From: Salana multivorans
GTDB lineage: Bacteria; Actinomycetota; Actinomycetes; Actinomycetales; Beutenbergiaceae
DNA length: 64,000 nucleotides
NCBI RefSeq assembly: GCF_003751805.1
Contig: NZ_RKHQ01000001.1
Span: forward strand, 1,240,001 to 1,304,000
Direction of reading: 5' to 3'
The notes beneath the pieces are model-generated. The model was not told where the DNA came from and searched no databases. It saw only the letters and a program-made list of their open reading frames with translations. Shown piece after piece: positions 1 through 9,400 of this stretch. The translations under genes and the position numbers were made by a program. Position 1 is the first letter of the stretch. Each line of letters begins with the position of its first letter.

Positions 1-132
1 GTGTCGCACCTTCGGCTCGAGCTGCCGTACGAGCTCACCTATGAGGACTACGAGCAGATCCTCACCGACGTCGCCGACCACCTCGCCCCGGCCCTCGGCT
101 GGCGAGGCGACGCCGAGCACGTCGCGGCCTGA
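1..132 (+). CDS. C-terminal fragment of an unidentified protein (cut by window edge)
   Basis: The first reading frame is open from base 1 to a TGA at 130-132 and encodes 43 residues that are acidic and rich in Asp, Glu, Tyr and Leu, ending in HVAA. The gene starts before the window. It is followed after 64 bases by the RBS of the next gene on the same strand, so the two may be co-transcribed. I cannot name the family from so short a piece. A soluble enzyme tail is likely because there is no membrane segment or sorting signal. Confidence 0.5.
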   Translation: MSHLRLELPYELTYEDYEQILTDVADHLAPALGWRGDAEHVAA

Positions 133-196
133 TCGCCGCCCGGCCGGCACCCCAGCCCTGCCCGACCCCGTTCGCCACCCCCCAAGGAGATCCACC

Positions 197-1303
197 GTGA
201 GGTTCCAGGTCCTCGACATCGTCTTCAACCCGCCCCACCCGCTGACCGGCGAGACGCTGCCCGCCGACGAACGCCTCGCCCGCGTCGTCGAGAACGCCGT
301 GCTGGCCGAGGAGCTGGGCATCGACGCCTACGCGATCGGCGAGCGTCACGCCGGTCCGGTGCTGTCCTCCGCCCCGACCGTGATCCTCGCCGCGGTCGCG
401 CAGGCGACCGAGCGCATCCTGCTCAACACGGGCGTCACCGTGCTCTCGCTGCTCGACCCCGTCCGGGTGGCCGAGGACCTCGCGACGATCGACCAGCTCA
501 GCCGGGGCCGCCTGGAGATCACCATCGGCAAGGGGAACGAGGTCGCCCAGTACCCGCTGTTCGGCAAGGACCTCGCGCTGCAGTACGAGTACCTCACCGA
601 GAACTACGAGCTGCTGCGGCGCCTGCTGGCCGAGGAGGAGGTCACCTGGGAGGGCCGGTTCCGAGCACCGCTCGAGGGCGCGACGACACTGCCCCGTCCC
701 TACGACGGGCCCTTCCGGATCTGGCACGGCACCGCGAGCTCGAGCACCGCGGTGGAGCTCGCGGCCCGCTGGGGCGACCCGATCTTCACGGCGAACGCGC
801 TGCAGCCACGCGAGAACTACCTGCGGCACATCGAGCACTACCGCGAGGAGTACGCCCGGCACGGGTGGGACCCCGGCCGCACCTACCTCGGCTCCGGCTC
901 GGGCGGCCTGTTCCTCGCCGCGACGACCGAGCGGGCCGTCGAGCAGTACCGCCCCCTCTACGAGGGCCAGATCGCCCAGTCGGACGCGCGCGGTCACAAG
1001 GACGTGCTCGGCAAGGGCACGTCGTTCCGGTCGATCGAGGAGGCCGTCGAGCGCGGCCCGGCCCTCGTCGGTTCGAGCGAGCGGGTGGCGGAGAAGATCC
1101 TCGACTACCACGCGACCTACGGCCACGACGTCCAGTCGATCTCGCTCAACCCCGCGCTGGAGCACGCCCAGCAGCAGGACCTCCTGCGTCAGTTCGCGGA
1201 GGAGGTCGTCCCGCTCGTGCGCCGGGAGGTCAGCACGACGCTGTGGGGTCCGCAGGACTCACGCCGACCCGCGTCCCTGCGCCGCGAGCAGCTCGTGGCG
1301 TGA
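197..1303 (+). CDS. LLM-class flavin-dependent oxidoreductase (luciferase-like monooxygenase)
   Basis: This 368-residue protein has the luciferase-like monooxygenase fold: an N-terminal VRFQVLDIVFNP strand, an AEELGIDAYAIGERH segment, then TERILLNTGVTVLSLLDPVRVAEDLATIDQLSRGRLEITIGKG, the typical flavin/F420-binding barrel region. Such enzymes use FMNH2 or F420 for monooxygenation or hydride transfer; the substrate cannot be read from sequence. The GTG at 197 was chosen because AAGGAG lies 7 bases upstream. An upstream ATG in the same frame (41) would overlap the preceding gene. It converges on the heme oxygenase gene. The role is probably oxidative metabolism unrelated to heme. Confidence 0.85.
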   Translation: MRFQVLDIVFNPPHPLTGETLPADERLARVVENAVLAEELGIDAYAIGERHAGPVLSSAPTVILAAVAQATERILLNTGVTVLSLLDPVRVAEDLATIDQLSRGRLEITIGKGNEVAQYPLFGKDLALQYEYLTENYELLRRLLAEEEVTWEGRFRAPLEGATTLPRPYDGPFRIWHGTASSSTAVELAARWGDPIFTANALQPRENYLRHIEHYREEYARHGWDPGRTYLGSGSGGLFLAATTERAVEQYRPLYEGQIAQSDARGHKDVLGKGTSFRSIEEAVERGPALVGSSERVAEKILDYHATYGHDVQSISLNPALEHAQQQDLLRQFAEEVVPLVRREVSTTLWGPQDSRRPASLRREQLVA

Positions 1304-1306
1304 CGG

Positions 1307-1330
1307 GCGGCGGCGCGGCGCGGCCGCCGC
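1307..1330. terminator. Possible bidirectional terminator between LLM gene and hmuO
   Basis: GCGGCGGC at 1307-1314 pairs with GCCGCCGC at 1323-1330 across an 8-base loop, in the 39 bases separating two convergent stop codons. There is no U-tract, and the GC bias of the genome makes such pairs common, so this is only moderately supported. Confidence 0.35.
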
Positions 1331-1342
1331 GGCGCCGGTGCC

Positions 1343-2053
1343 TCAGTCGCCGAGGCCGTGCCGCTCGCCGAGCGTCACGAACAGCGCCGCGTTGAGGTCG
1401 AACGCCACCTGGGCCTCGGCGACCGCGCGGGCCTGCCGCTCGGGCGAGAGGTCGGCGGCGTCGAGCAGCTCGCGGTAGGTGTCCTTGAAGACCTTCGGCT
1501 TCGGGATGCCGTCGAAGCGGTAGAACGTCAGCTCCTCCGGCGCCAGGCCGTAGTGCCGCTGGAGCATGACGGCGATCGCCTGGCCGCCCGAGAGGTCGCC
1601 GAGGTAGCGGGTGTAGGCGTGCGCGACGTAGCTCTCCGCGTCCTCAATCCCGTCGAGCCGCGCGACGTACGCCGCGGTCGTCTCGTGCACGGGCAGGTCG
1701 CGCCAGTCGGCGCCAGCGAGCAGCTCGAGGTCGGCGACCAGCGAGGCCTCGCGCAGCAGGTCGGCGATGAGGAAGTCGGCGACGACGGGGTCGGCCGCCA
1801 GCCGCTCACCCGCCGCCTCCAGGGCGCGGTAGATCGCATAGTGCTGGCGCGCCAGGTCGATGTACGCCTCCCGGCCGCGCTCGCCGAGGCCGCCGCCCAT
1901 GAGCGCCGTGACGAACGAGCGGGTCTCGGCGTGCTCGTGCTGGGACCGCGTCGAGGAGCGGAGCTGGAGCGAGAGCGGCTGCGCGGCGCTCTCGGGCACG
2001 TCCTGGGAGTGCGGCTGGGTCTCGGGCTGGCTCGGCGCGTCGAGCAGGGTCAT
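1343..2053 (-). CDS. hmuO: Heme oxygenase (biliverdin-producing)
   Basis: This 236-residue cytoplasmic enzyme would open imported heme to biliverdin, CO and free iron. The proximal heme ligand is His39 in QHEHAE, and the distal-helix glycine motif YLGDLSGGQ is present, followed by QRHYG and the FYRFDGI and PKVFKDTYRE segments seen in actinobacterial HmuO. HmuO of Corynebacterium is about 215 residues, so this copy has a longer N terminus. The ATG at 2053 has GGAGGA five bases upstream; an in-frame ATG at 2077 has no RBS and lies inside a palindrome. It sits directly downstream of the heme importer operon on the same strand but has its own promoter region (2054-2160). Confidence 0.93.
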   Translation of the reverse strand: MTLLDAPSQPETQPHSQDVPESAAQPLSLQLRSSTRSQHEHAETRSFVTALMGGGLGERGREAYIDLARQHYAIYRALEAAGERLAADPVVADFLIADLLREASLVADLELLAGADWRDLPVHETTAAYVARLDGIEDAESYVAHAYTRYLGDLSGGQAIAVMLQRHYGLAPEELTFYRFDGIPKPKVFKDTYRELLDAADLSPERQARAVAEAQVAFDLNAALFVTLGERHGLGD

Positions 2054-2075
2054 CGGTTCCTCCGGGCGGATCGTC

Positions 2076-2103
2076 ATGACGCGGTGTCATGACACGGCGT
2101 CAT
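2076..2103. promoter_or_regulatory. Operator-like 28-bp palindrome upstream of hmuO
   Basis: ATGACGC-G-GTGTCATGACAC-G-GCGTCAT is a 28-bp palindrome with only the central-flank G/G pair (2083/2096) unmatched. It can also be read as two overlapping 15-mers ATGACRCGGYGTCAT. On the minus strand TTAACG and TAATCG, 17 bases apart at about 2119-2147, are a plausible promoter just upstream, which would put the palindrome over the start of transcription. A related element, CTGACAC-G-GTGTTAG, is at 6364-6378 upstream of hmuT, suggesting one shared regulator. The regulator is not identified. Confidence 0.65.
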
Positions 2104-2162
2104 CTTGCCCGGGGCGCGCGATTAATGCAACCCCATCATCACGTTAATGGGACGGCGCGGGG

Positions 2163-2281
2163 GTCCGCTCTCCGCGGATCGACGGCGCGGTCACGGACCG
2201 GATCGCGTCGGGCGGCGCTCCGACCTGCGCGAACGCGTCGAGCGAGCGGGAGGAGCTGCGCTCGATCCGCGCGGAGCGGAC
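2163..2281. repeat. 20-bp imperfect inverted repeat, 79-base loop
   Basis: The arms 2163-2182 and 2262-2281 match in 18 of 20 positions (GTCCGCTC...GGATCGA and its complement). The element sits just after the stop of the small heme-surface gene (2297) and before the hmuO promoter. It may terminate the importer operon or attenuate read-through. No other gene is visible in 2104-2296. Confidence 0.5.
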
Positions 2282-2296
2282 GGCCAGCCGGCTGCG

Positions 2297-3204
2297 TCAG
2301 CCGGCCGAACCGCCGGAACCGTCCGACCCCGCGGAACCGGCGGAGCCACCGGAGCCGTCCTTGGGCTTGCGCAGGGCACCCGCCACCGCGGCGGCGACTG
2401 CGAGGAGCGCGACCGCGCCACCGATGAGCCACGGGACCGCCGAGCTGCCGCCCTCCCCCTCGACGGCCGCGCCCGAGGCGCTCGCGTCGTCGCTGGCCTG
2501 CTCGGTCGCGTCGGGCGCCTCGGTCGCGTCGGACGCGCTCGGCTCCTCGCTCGGGGCGGCCGACTCGCTCGCCTCCGCCGACGCCTCGTCGGACGGCTCC
2601 GGCGAGGCGTCCCCGCCCCCGGCGCCCGGCTCGACGAACGTGATCGGCAGGAAGGTCTCGTTGTTGGCGTTCTTGACGCCGTGCGCCCCGAACGTCATGA
2701 CGCCGCACTGCTCGACCCGGCAGTCGACCTCGCGCGTGCTGCCGCCGGAGTCCGACAGGGTGAGCACGGGGCCGGCGACCTCGAGCGTCGTCGACCACGA
2801 GCCGTCCTCGCCCATCGTCCCCTGCGCCTCCTCGGCGGTCGAGGAACCCGGGAACGCGATGAACCGCAGGGCTCCCGTGTTGGACTCGGCCGTCATGCCG
2901 TCGGCGACGTACAGGTAGTCGACGCCGCTCTGACCGCCGGCGCTCGGCTGCCAGCCGTCGCCGGACACCCAGCCGAACGCGACGTAGATGCCGCCGAAGC
3001 CGCCCTGCACGGACTGGAACCCGGTGCCGGAGATCTCCAGCGTCGTCGGGCCGGCGTCGCTCGCCGCCGCGTCGCCAGCCGGGGACGTCGACGTGACCTG
3101 GGCGCCGGTCGGGCCGGTCCCCGCCGTCGCCGGCGCCGCCGCGCCGAGCAGGCCGAGCGCCAGGGCGAGCCCGGTCGCCGCCGTCGTCAGGATCCGCGTG
3201 CTCC

Positions 3205-3208
<4 letters not shown>
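2297..3208 (-). CDS. Secreted, membrane-anchored protein with HtaA-associated Ig-like module
   Basis: This 303-residue protein starts with a signal peptide (MRSTRILTTAATGLALALGLL, then an APATA cleavage region). One Ig-like module covers about residues 33-180 (LEISGTGF ... GIYVAFGWV ... DGSWSTTLEV ... CGVMTFGAHG ... NANNETF). It is followed by a Ser/Glu/Ala/Asp linker, a transmembrane segment (VPWLIGGAVALLAVAAAVAGAL) and a low-complexity GSGGSAG tail. The module resembles those in the large HtaA protein at 6498-10781. It lacks the HtaA heme domain itself, so it is probably a surface partner in heme relay rather than a receptor. Its ATG overlaps the hmuV stop (ATGA), and AAGGAG lies upstream. 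Confidence 0.8.
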
Positions 3209-4082
<874 letters not shown>

Positions 4083-4086
<4 letters not shown>

Positions 4087-5159
4087 GACCAGCCCCCGCT
4101 CCGGTTGCGCGTCGAGCGCAGGAGCCAGAAGAAGAACGGGCCGCCGATGAGCGCGGTGAGCATGCCGATCGGCAGCTCCGCGTACGGGACCAGCGTCCGG
4201 GCCGCGAGGTCGGCGGCGAGCAGCACGACGGAGCCGGCCAGCACCGACGCCGGCACGAGCACCCGGTGACCCGGCCCGACGAGCATCCGCACGACGTGCG
4301 GGACGACGAGCCCGACGAACCCGATGATCCCGCAGAACGCGACCGCGGCGGACGTCGTGACGGCGACGAGGACGATGACCACGAGGCGCAGGCTCTCGAC
4401 GTCGACGCCGACGTGCCGGGCCGAGCGCTCGCCGAGCGCGAGCAGGTCGAGCTGGCGGGCGACGACGAGGGCGCCGACGATCCCGAGGACGATGAGCGGC
4501 AGCGCGACCCACACCTGGGCCCACCGCGTGCCGTTGAACGAGCCGAGCTGCCAGAAGACGATCTGCTCGCGCGCCGCGGTGTCGCCGAGGAAGGACATGA
4601 ACGCGACGATCGCCCCGGCGACGGCGTTGACCGCGATGCCCGTGAGCACGAGCGTCACCACCTCGGTCCGGCCGGCGGAGCGCGCCGTCGTGTAGGCGAT
4701 GATCGTCGCGACGAGTCCGCCCACGAAGGCGCCGGTCGCGATGCCCCACTCGCCGAGCGCCTGCCAGCCGAGCACGATGACGAGGACGGCCCCGGCCGCG
4801 GCGCCCGAGGAGACGCCGACGACGGAGGGGTCCGCGAGCGGGTTGCCGAAGACGCCCTGCATGAGGACGCCGCCAACGGCGAGCCCCGCCCCGACGACGG
4901 CGACGAGGACGACCCGCGGGAACCGCACGTTCCACAGCGCGATCTCGCCGTTCGGCGCGGTCACCGGCACCCCGGTCTCGATCCCGATCCGGCGCAGCAC
5001 CGAGCTGAGGACCTCGTTCGCCGGGATGGCGAGCTGCCCCGTGCCGGCGGAGACGACGAGCAGCACCACGAGGGCGAGCGCGAGCACGAGGAACAGCATC
5101 GTGACGCCGCCGGCGGAGTGGCGTCGTCGCTCGACCGGGGGCAGCTGGACCTGCGTCAT
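4083..5159 (-). CDS. hmuU: Heme ABC importer permease (FecCD family)
   Basis: This 358-residue FecCD/BtuC-type permease has about ten hydrophobic segments, starting with a membrane helix at residues 20-42. Family hallmarks include LWNVRFPRVVLVAVVGAGLAVGGVLMQGVFGNPLADPSVVGVSSGAA, GIAVNAVAGAIVAFMSF, and the C-terminal IGFVGLVVPHVVRMLVGPGHR coupling region followed by PIGMLTALIGGPFFFWLL. The family is shared by heme, siderophore and cobalamin importers; heme is inferred from context. The ATG at 5159 overlaps the hmuT stop (ATGA). Confidence 0.92.
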
Positions 5160-6292
5160 GCGCCCGGCCCGGGCGCGTAGATCGCGACGGCGAGCGCCTC
5201 GAGGACGTCGGCGCTGGTCGGACCGAAGCTGAGGATCGTCGCGTCGTCCATGTCGACGATCCGGCGGTGCTCGCCCGCCGGCGTCTGCGCGATCGCCGGG
5301 ACGGCGTTGAGCAGCCCGTCGACGCCGCCCGCCGACTCCAGGCCCTTCGTCATGACGAGGAGGACGTCGGGCTGCATGGCGATGAGTCCCTCGTCCGTCA
5401 CGGGCTTCATGCCGGTGAGCCCGACCTCGGTCGCGATGTCGACCCCCCCGAGCGCGGTGATGAGCGAGCCAGCACCGGACCCGTCGCCGAACAGGTAGTA
5501 GATGCCCGTGCCGCCGCGCACGTAGAGGAAGGCCATCCGCAGGGGGTCGCCGCCCGTCGCCTCGTCCGCGACCGTGGCGATCTGCTCGGTGATCGAGTCG
5601 ATGGCGGTCTCGGTGCGCTCCGCGAGCCGCTCGCCCTCCTCGGGCACGCCGAGCGCGTCGGCGAGGAAGCGGATGTCGTCGGCGGCCGTGTCGAGGGAGC
5701 GCTCGGAGGAGGTGATGACGACGGGGATGCCCGCCTCCCGGAGCTGGAGGATGACGTCCCACGGGCCCTGCGTCGTGTCCGCGACGACGACGGTCGGCTC
5801 GAGCGCGAGGATCGCCTCCGCGTTGAGCTCGTGCCCGCCGGGCGTGACGTTGGGCAGGTCGATCGCCTCGGGGAAGGCCGTCGAGGTGTCACGGCCGACG
5901 AGGTTGCCGAGCAGACCGAGCTCGGCGACCGTGCGGGCGTTCGTCCCGTAGATGTCGAGCGCGATGATCCGGCTGACGTCGGTGACGGTGACCTCGGTGC
6001 CCTGGGCGTCGGTGACGGTGACCGGGAGCCGGGGCTGCGGGTCCTCGGCGACGGGGTGCAGACCCGGGGCCGTGAGGAGCGCCGTCGACGGGCCCTCGTA
6101 GGCCCGCGCGTCGGAGACGACGGTGGCGTCGGCGAGCGCGACGCCGGGTGTGGCATCGGTCACATCGGTCGAGGAGCCGCCGTGGGTGGCACAGCCGGCG
6201 AGCGCGAGGACGGCCCCGAGGAGGGCGGAGGCGACGAGCCGGGCACGGGTCCGGGCGAGGCTCCGCGAGGCCGGGGATCGCAACGAAGCCAC
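5156..6292 (-). CDS. hmuT: Heme-binding lipoprotein, ABC importer substrate-binding protein
   Basis: This 378-residue periplasmic-binding-type protein (class III, BtuF/HmuT) has a lipoprotein signal LVASALLGAVLALAGC. The mature part begins a PLP-type fold with VTVTDAQGTEVTVTDVSRIIALDIYGTNARTVAELGLLGNLVGRD, contains NAEAILALEPTVVVAD, and ends PTSADVLEALAVAIYAPGPGA. It receives heme from surface HtaA-type proteins and delivers it to HmuUV. The start is uncertain. The GTG at 6292 gives the expected short signal peptide and lies 5 bases after a TATCCT -10-like box, so the transcript may be leaderless; an ATG at 6412 would place operator-like sequences inside the gene. Confidence 0.88.
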   Translation of the reverse strand: MASLRSPASRSLARTRARLVASALLGAVLALAGCATHGGSSTDVTDATPGVALADATVVSDARAYEGPSTALLTAPGLHPVAEDPQPRLPVTVTDAQGTEVTVTDVSRIIALDIYGTNARTVAELGLLGNLVGRDTSTAFPEAIDLPNVTPGGHELNAEAILALEPTVVVADTTQGPWDVILQLREAGIPVVITSSERSLDTAADDIRFLADALGVPEEGERLAERTETAIDSITEQIATVADEATGGDPLRMAFLYVRGGTGIYYLFGDGSGAGSLITALGGVDIATEVGLTGMKPVTDEGLIAMQPDVLLVMTKGLESAGGVDGLLNAVPAIAQTPAGEHRRIVDMDDATILSFGPTSADVLEALAVAIYAPGPGA

Positions 6293-6363
6293 GCGGGAGG
6301 ATACGTCGTGGGGCAGGCGCGAGCGAGGACCAAGGTCCTGAGCCCCCTGAGGGCGCCGGTTTT

Positions 6364-6378
6364 CTGACACGGTGTTAG
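6364..6378. promoter_or_regulatory. Palindrome shared with the hmuO operator
   Basis: CTGACAC-G-GTGTTAG is a 15-bp palindrome with one mismatched pair. Its core TGACACGGTGT also occurs in the 28-bp palindrome upstream of hmuO. It lies in the divergent region between hmuT and htaA, so a single regulator could control heme uptake and heme degradation together. Confidence 0.55.
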
Positions 6379-6430
6379 GTCCCGCTAACTCTTCCACAGG
6401 CTGGACTACCACTAGGTAAGTCCGCCCTCA
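6375..6430. promoter_or_regulatory. Two degenerate DtxR/IdeR-like boxes in the hmuT-htaA intergenic region
   Basis: Compared with the known IdeR/DtxR 19-bp consensus (TWAGGTWAGSCTWACCTWA), 6375-6393 keeps TTAGGT and GCTAAC (about 12 of 19) and 6412-6430 keeps TAGGTAAG plus part of the right arm (about 13 of 19). Weak boxes of this kind are common at iron-controlled actinobacterial promoters, and the position between divergent heme genes is right. The matches are partial, so regulation by iron is plausible but unproven. Confidence 0.45.
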
Positions 6431-6449
6431 CTACGATATACACGAGAGC

Positions 6450-6466
6450 GGTGTTGCCAAAACACC
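6450..6466. promoter_or_regulatory. Small inverted repeat in the htaA leader
   Basis: GGTGTT (6450-6455) and AACACC (6461-6466) form a 6-bp inverted repeat with a 5-base spacer, just after an A+T-rich ACGATATACAC segment that could be the htaA -10 region and 17 bases before the GGAGGA ribosome site. It may be an operator or a leader hairpin. Confidence 0.35.
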
Positions 6467-6497
6467 CACCAACGCACCGTACCGGAGGACCTGAGTC

Positions 6498-9400
6498 GTG
6501 TCCCGAATGCTCCACCCCGCCCCACGCCTACGACCAGACGGCAAGGCGGGTGCGGCGACCCGCTGGCTCGCCGCCCTGGTGACCTCCGCCCTCGTCGCGC
6601 TCGGCGCGATCGTCGGGATCGCGGTCCCGGCCAGCGCCGCCGGCCCCGAGATCACCGTGACGGAGGCGCCGCGCGACGGCGGGAACGTCACCGTGAGCGG
6701 GACCGGGTTCAACGCCGACCCCGCCGCCAACGGCATCTACCTCGGCCTCCGGGTGGCCGGCACCGGCTCCGATGTCGCCAACACGACGTTCTGGATCGCG
6801 GTGACCAACGACGTCGGCTCGATCCCCGGCCTCGGCGGCACGGCGCCGATGAACCCGGACGGCTCGTTCTCCATCACGATGCCCGTCCCAGCCTTCGACG
6901 GCACGGACTACGTGATCGCCACGCGGCAGGCGCACGGCGGCGGCGACGCGACGCAGGTCGTGAACCGACCAGTGGTCTACGCGGCCCCGCCGGTCGTGCC
7001 CCCGACGACCACGACGACCGCGCTCTCCCTGTCCGAGGCCACGGTGGTCGAGGGAACCGACGTCACGGCGACGGCGACGGTCTCGCCCGCCGCCGCCGGC
7101 ACGGTGACCTTCACGCCGGGCGGCTCCGCCACCGTCAGCGAGGGCGTCGCCTCCGTCACGCTCTCCGACCTCCCGGTCGGCACCACGACGGTCGAGGCCT
7201 CCTTCGTCCCGGCCGACCCCGACGCCTACGCGGGCTCGAGCGCCGAGCCGAGGTCCGTCGTCGTGACCGCGAAGCCGACCGAGCCGGAGGAGCCCGTCTG
7301 GGAGCCGGCGATCGAGGTGTTCCTGAACGACTCGACGACGCCCTACGCGGGTGAGCCGGTCTACGACGGTGACGTCCTCACGGTCAAGGGCACCGGGTTC
7401 GACCCGAACGCCAACGTCGGCGGACGCGGGATCCCGATCCCCAACACCCTCCCCCAGGGCGACTACGTCGTCCTCGGCTCGTTCCTCCCGACCTGGAAGC
7501 CGTCCGAGGGCGTGGCCGGCACCGCCCGCAAGACCGTCGACACGAAGTGGGCCGTGACCGACGCGACGTTCGCGGGGATCCCGCCCCAGTACCAGGGCAC
7601 CGTGGCGGCGCAGCGGGCCGTCCTCGGCGCCGACGGCACCTTCACCACGACCCTCGAGGCGAAGAGCTTCTCCAGCGGCCTCGCGGGCGGCGTCTGGGGC
7701 GTCTACACGTACGGCGCCGGTGGCGTGAACAACGCGTCGCAGGAGCTGACGGTCCCCGTCGACTACCGCGGCGAGCGTCCGACCGAGCCCGTCTTCGAGC
7801 CGGCCATCCAGGTCTTCCTCGAGGACGGCACCACGCCGTACACAGGGGAGCCCGTCTACGACGGTGACAAGCTCGTCGTCAAGGGCACCGGCTTCGACCC
7901 GAGCGTCAACATCTCCACGCGTCCGCCGGTCACGGTCGGCGACGCCGCCGGGAACTACGTCGTCCTCGGCTCGTTCCTGCCGGCCTGGAAGCCGTCGGAG
8001 GGCGCGCAGAGCACCGCCCGCAAGATCGTCGACCAGCGCTGGGCGATGACCGACGCGACCTTCGACAACCTCAGCTCGGCCTACGTCAACGCCGTTCGCG
8101 GACAGCGCGTCGTGCTCGGCACGGACGGCACGTTCAGCGCCACCCTCGAGGCGAAGAGCTTCTCCACCGGCCTCGCGGGCGGCGTCTGGGGCGTCTACAC
8201 CTACCCGGCGGGTGGGCCAACCAACGCGGTCCAGGAGCTGACGGTCCCCGTCGACTACCGCGGCGAGCGCCCGACCGAGCCCGTCTTCGAGCCGGCCATC
8301 CAGGTCTTCCTGGCGGACGGCACCACGCCGTACACCGGTCAGTCGATGGAGCCCGGCGACACGCTCGTCGTCAAGGGCACCGGGTTCGACCCGGCGGCGA
8401 ACGTCGGCGGCATGGGTCAGCCCATCCCGGCGAACCTCCCCCAGGGCACGTTCGTCGTCTTCGGCAACTTCTCCCCGACCTGGAAGCCGTCCGAGAGCGC
8501 GGCGTCGTCCGCGCGCCAGTCGACCACCGCCTCCCGGGTGTGGGCGCTCGCCGAGAGCGTCCTCGACCAGGTCCCGACCGCGTTCCAGCCGGCCATTCGC
8601 GCCTCGTGGGCCGACATCGCCGAGGACGGCTCGTTCACCGCGACCGTCACGCTGCAGAACCCGACCACGCTCGCGACCGACGGCGCCTGGGGCATCTACA
8701 CCTACCCCGGCGGCGTCGGCACCCCGGCCAACCCGGCCCAGGAGCTGTCCGTCCCGGTGACCTACGAGCCGGCCGGCAGCACGGACCCCGAGCCCCAGCC
8801 CGGCCCGAGGGTCACGGTGACGCCGCGCACGCTCGACGTCACCGTCGAGAACGTCGTGACCGTCTCGGGCACCGGGTTCACCGGCCCGGGTGCGGCCAAC
8901 GGTGCCTACGTCGTCCTCGGCGAGACCTCCCTCTGGTCCGGCAACGGCCCGCTCCCGGGCGCCGGCTGGGACGTGCTCGCCTGGGTCATGCCGACGCAGA
9001 TCACCGACGGCGCGTTCAGCGTCACGCTCACCGTTCCCGCCGGGAAGCTCGACCCGACGAAGGCCTACCAGGTCGCGACGTCGGCCGCGCACGCCCTGTC
9101 CGCCACGAACCGCTCGCTCGACACGTTCACGAGCCTCGTCGTGCACGGGACGCCCGTCGAGACGCCGGACCTCGCCCTCGCGATCACCCAGGACGGCGCG
9201 CCCGTCACGTCGGTGGTCCAGGGCAGCACGGTGTCCATCACGGGCACCGGCTTCGCCGCGGGCGAGCAGGTCTCCGCCGTCGTCACCTCCGACCCGGTCG
9301 CCCTCGGGGAGCGGACGGCCGACGCGAACGGGACGGTCACCTTCGAGTGGACCGTCCCCGCCGACTTCGAGGCGACCGCGCACACCGTGACGCTCACGGG

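Noticed and set aside
6293-6412. ATG at 6412 as hmuT start
   Set aside because: It would put operator-like palindromes in the coding region and add 40 non-conserved residues before the signal peptide.
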